A DNA stretch of 64,000 nucleotides from Paramacrobiotus metropolitanus. Its lineage: Eukaryota; Tardigrada; Eutardigrada; Parachela; Macrobiotidae. Made by a program: the position numbers and the translations under genes. Shown here piece by piece: positions 60,540 to 64,000 of this stretch (position 1 is the first letter of the stretch; every line of letters starts with the position of its first letter). The notes under the pieces were generated by a model. The model was given only the letters and a program-made list of their open reading frames with translations, did not search any database and was not told the origin of the DNA. The stretch spans positions 124,001-188,000 of the forward strand of contig NW_026570321.1 in the NCBI RefSeq assembly GCF_019649055.1. The letters are read 5' to 3'.

Positions 60540-62000
60540 GTTAAAATCGCAACGACAAAACATCAAGCACACTCCAGCGCACTGTATTATCAGCTGAAGT
60601 ATTTCTCCTTATCTGCGTAAATAAATAATTAGGAAGCAAAGTGACTAACAGTAACGAAAGTTGAAACGCGATGTCTTGATTAGCAAGTTGAGTGCATCCA
60701 TGTCTGATGGCTCGAACAGAGTAAGTAGTAGTTAAAAAGATTATATCATCGGTTATGGAAACAAGTCAGGAGATACTGTACTTTGCTTGACATGTTATGG
60801 GAACGTCCTAAAAAAATCTAAGCTGCCGTACTCTGTAACTCGTTTATTTAACGTAGGAATAACAAGAGATATTCGCATATGAGAGACCCTCGTACTTTAC
60901 GCAACATAATACTGCAGAAACTTTCTCGGTTTTTTGCTCTTGAGTAAACGTAGCGTATGTAATTCAGCTATATCATTACACGAAAGATTAGATTTTAACT
61001 CCTAATCAGGTCAGCTGAAGACAACACTTACATGCCACATAAATTTGGTGACCTTTGATTCCCGGCTTAATGAACTGTTAAACAGTTTTAGGTTTACATG
61101 TGTTTATACGAATACGGCCGTTTGGCGGTACTTCTGTCAGACTGTCAGTGTTCTCCATGGAGCAACCTACTCCTTTGTTAATTGCTAAAAGGGTACATTT
61201 TCACACCTAACTGGTACGTCAGGACGTGGCATGAACAAAACATCTTTGCCCTTTCATGTCATATCCGCAAGTGATTGTCTGTAAAATGTGTTTTCATGGT
61301 TTTTTTAATAGTTTATAGTGAAAAATTACTCCATCCTGAGACGTACCGGCCTGGTTCGGTAGATCTGCTTCTGCTGTGTTCAGTGAAATTTGCTGGTTAC
61401 TTCTGAGAATGGATGGTATGCATAATGCACAATGTTTATAGTACAGTACGTAACATATGTACTGAATACTAGTGAATAGTAATGTAAATTGGCAATCTTG
61501 ATTAAACTAATTTGCACATTGCAGAATATGTACGTGTTTTAGCGTGAAAGGTGGCGTGGTATGTCAGTAGGTCAATATTTAAGTACAGTATGTATACTGT
61601 ATAGTGCGAGCACTTAAAGATCTAATTGACCGCTTCCTTCAGAACTAAGTACGCAGCGCAATAGGACAGCGTGATCCAACATTCACAATGGGTAACTTAA
61701 ATGTAGTATAAGCCCGTTCACACTAAATTTGGCTGTAAGTGTATGCACAATAAACACTTTGCTGTTCTTTGGTAAAAGCGTAAACACCCCGCAGATATGG
61801 CCAACCGGACGTAAAGTTCTGGAGGCGTTCTGCGGTAATTCACCATCCCGTGTCGTAACTTTACAGTAGCATATTGAGCAACCAGTCTGGTTTCCATTGC
61901 TGTATGGTTTTCAGCGATCAAAACTTTGTTTACAGTACATCCTTACGCCAGTCGAAACAGCTGATCCTTCCATTAGTGCAGCCTCATATCTATATAAAGC
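60540..62000. other. Divergent intergenic region between the repeat-protein gene and astacin
   Basis: The two flanking genes point away from each other, so both promoters should be here. It is AT-rich, with many GTAC/TACAGTA-like words (about 61,430-61,610). No other gene was seen. Confidence 0.45.
61989..61998 (+). promoter_or_regulatory. TATATAAAG box just before the astacin ATG
   Basis: CTATATAAAG ends about three bases before ATG 62001. If it is a working TATA box, transcription would start inside the first coding exon, so either it is fortuitous or the true start is elsewhere. Confidence 0.25.
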
Positions 62001-63932
62001 ATGATAGCGAACATTATCGGCATTTGTAGTGCAGCGACACTATTAATTTCTTATGCAAAACCGGAAGAGTTATCGGATCTGCCACCCGGTAAGAAGATTC
62101 GTAAAACTACGACAACAATACCACAACTTTTACAGTACTCCATCACCGCACGAATGATATCAAACACCATCTTTAGCTAATTATACTGTCTCGGTTGTAT
62201 AGACTGGCGAAAGTTTATCGACCCAGAAATACTGAAAGAATCCATGGGGAAAAATTTGCGAATGATATATAGGAAGGACTTGTATGAAGGCGATGTTTTA
62301 GGAATAGATAAATCTAGCAACACAAATAGTGTAAGTGAAAATCGAACAAACCGAAATCGAAAACTGATACCGGCCGCTGCAGCGTTGCCCCTTCTTCGGT
62401 TTACATAAATATAGATATTACAGAAATTAATGCTTCGTGACGTGATAAGGAAAAGGGATTCCCTGTGGCCCGGAGGACGCGTACCATTCATGATCAGCAA
62501 CTCTTTCAGTACTTACAAAATTTTAATTCTTTGAATAATTTCTTTGAATAATTTATATTAATTTCCTTATAATTTTAAGACATCTCGATCTTGAAATTTA
62601 CACATTTCTTTCCAGAGTTCGAGGAAGAGGCTGCAATTGTGAACGCAATGGTAAATCTTTCGCGCGAGACCGGTCCCGATTGTATTACATTTTACCGACA
62701 CCGTGAATCCGACCAAGAGCCTTATGTTTATTTTTATCGAGGAACAGGGTATGAACGAAGTTTCTATAGAAGTATAGTGCAGATCGATCGACAACAGAAA
62801 CCAACGTTTGTTAGATACAGTGTATTTAGAAGGCAGTTTGCAGTTGCTCTGAAATTATACATGTATGTAGTTAACGTAGCAGCGCATTCAACTACTTGTA
62901 CTGTACATAGCAGCGCAGGCAGGCACTGTTCAGGATTGGCGCACTCAGATGACCACGCTGAATAGATTCATTAGATTGTTACCAAAAATTCCTTTTACTT
63001 GTTGCTGCAGTTGTCAGTCATACGTTGGTGTTCAAAGCGCGTCGCGACAGGATATTGCACTACACGCGAACTGCTTAGAGGAAATCGGACTTATACAACA
63101 TGAAATCATGCATGCACTTGGGTTCTATCATGAAATGTCACGGGCAGATCGAGACGAGCATATTACGATTGTTTGGAAGAATGTCGACCGAGGTATGTAC
63201 ATTATCAACTGGTTATGGATGATGTATCTAAAATCACCGCAATTAAGGCAGCGTTTCTTGTGGTCAGAGCAAGAAGACAATTTCAAGCAGTACGGAGGCG
63301 ACATGCAAGGGCTGCCATATGATTATGAGTCAATCATGCACTACCACTACAACGCTTTTGCGAAAGATTACAGCCTGCCTACCATCCTCCCCAAGGTTGA
63401 AAAGGCCCCCATCGGACAGCGTAAACGAATGTCACGGCTGGACGTTGAACGTATTCGGAAAGCCTATCAATGCGATTCACTACCGACTGCACCGAAAGAA
63501 CCTCTGAAAAACGATATGGATAACGAGCGCCGTGACCCGGCTAGCATCGGCACACTGACGTCACCTATCAAACCGGCAACCGAGACACCAACGGAAGCAA
63601 TCAAATCAACTGAGTCACGCGCTTCGACAGTTGCAATCTCTGCAACTACGGCAACGTCTCTCAGCACCGCAACAACTAGCCCGAAGAAATCAGTTTTCGA
63701 TCAGTTTGGCTTCTTCGTACCCTGGCTTTTTACCACGACCTTTGCCCCTATCCCGATGAGCGAAGAAAGTGGCAAGGAAACTGCCTGTGCACACTGCTCC
63801 AGCACGACAGCAGCACCGGCTCCATTTGGGAGTTTCACTTTCCTCCCATTTCAACCCTTTGTCAATCCTAAAATTCCTATTACTAATTTCAGTCAACAAT
63901 TTTTTCCTTTCGGAGCTCCGGATATTGGATAA
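62001..63932 (+). CDS. Astacin-family zinc metalloprotease with Ser/Thr-rich tail
   Basis: Secreted peptidase of family M12A. Exons: 62001-62088, 62203-62330, 62424-62508, 62616-62748, 63011-63192, 63268-63932; phases 1, 0, 1, 2, 1 agree; 426 residues. Signal peptide MIANIIGICSAATLLISYA; propeptide with YEGDV, matching the FxGD aspartate-switch that holds the zinc in the zymogen. The mature N-terminus follows LWPGGRVPF. The catalytic zinc site is HEIMHALGFYHE and the Met-turn is SIMHYHYNAF with the zinc-side Tyr. The catalytic domain ends near CDSLP; the last ~170 residues are Thr/Ser/Pro/Ala-rich with no EGF, CUB or ShK domain. All key residues are present, so it should be active. Likely roles are extracellular processing, moulting or digestion, as for other astacins. 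Confidence 0.93.
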
Positions 63933-64000
63933 ATGCCTTTAAACTGAACGCAAGAAAATGTAGTTAATCGAAATCTAAGGCAGCATGTCACCGTCATTAA
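63933..64000. other. 3' flank of the astacin gene
   Basis: Only 68 bases remain before the window ends. No polyadenylation signal is visible in them. Confidence 0.5.

Overview
The window is nuclear DNA of an invertebrate animal. Genes are split by short GT-AG introns, coding exons are GC-richer than the AT-rich introns, and the families are metazoan: a sarcomere-type immunoglobulin/spectrin-repeat protein, seven-TM gustatory-receptor-like proteins, natriuretic-peptide-receptor-type guanylate cyclases and an astacin protease. An ecdysozoan fits; a tardigrade is my guess from the receptor-cyclase expansion, but it is not proven. I built the exon models by eye and checked that phases agree across every junction.

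Layout. (1) 1-19.4 kb, minus: one large gene of at least 21 exons, with about 890 residues of spectrin-like helices followed by at least ten Ig domains, running off the left edge. One intron holds a 1.48-kb foldback transposon (2651-4128), and one Ig exon has a single-base frameshift in an A6 run. (2) 20.6-31.3 kb, minus: two gustatory-receptor-like paralogs separated by a 7.2-kb LTR element (21965-29158) that landed exactly on the start codon of the left paralog; that paralog also carries an in-frame TAA. (3) 32.1-55.0 kb, minus: two tandem receptor guanylate cyclases with the same 17-exon structure. The left copy has a 5.5-kb LTR element (36129-41648) in coding exon 5, with a 4-bp target duplication. 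A LINE-type remnant lies between them. (4) 56.5-60.5 kb, minus: a secreted protein of beta-repeat units with an in-frame TAG in its last repeat; its third intron contains a 1.4-kb terminal-repeat element (57967-59393) with an initiator-tRNA-Met-like primer site. (5) 62.0-63.9 kb, plus: a complete six-exon astacin with a Ser/Thr-rich tail.

The strongest story is mobile. Two related, recently moved LTR elements lack reverse transcriptase, share a primer-binding site, have nearly identical LTRs and carry frameshifted gag remnants. They inserted in sense orientation into two chemoreceptor/receptor genes. One carries an unrecognised 381-codon frame in the position where envelope genes usually sit. 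No tRNA, rRNA or CRISPR array was seen.
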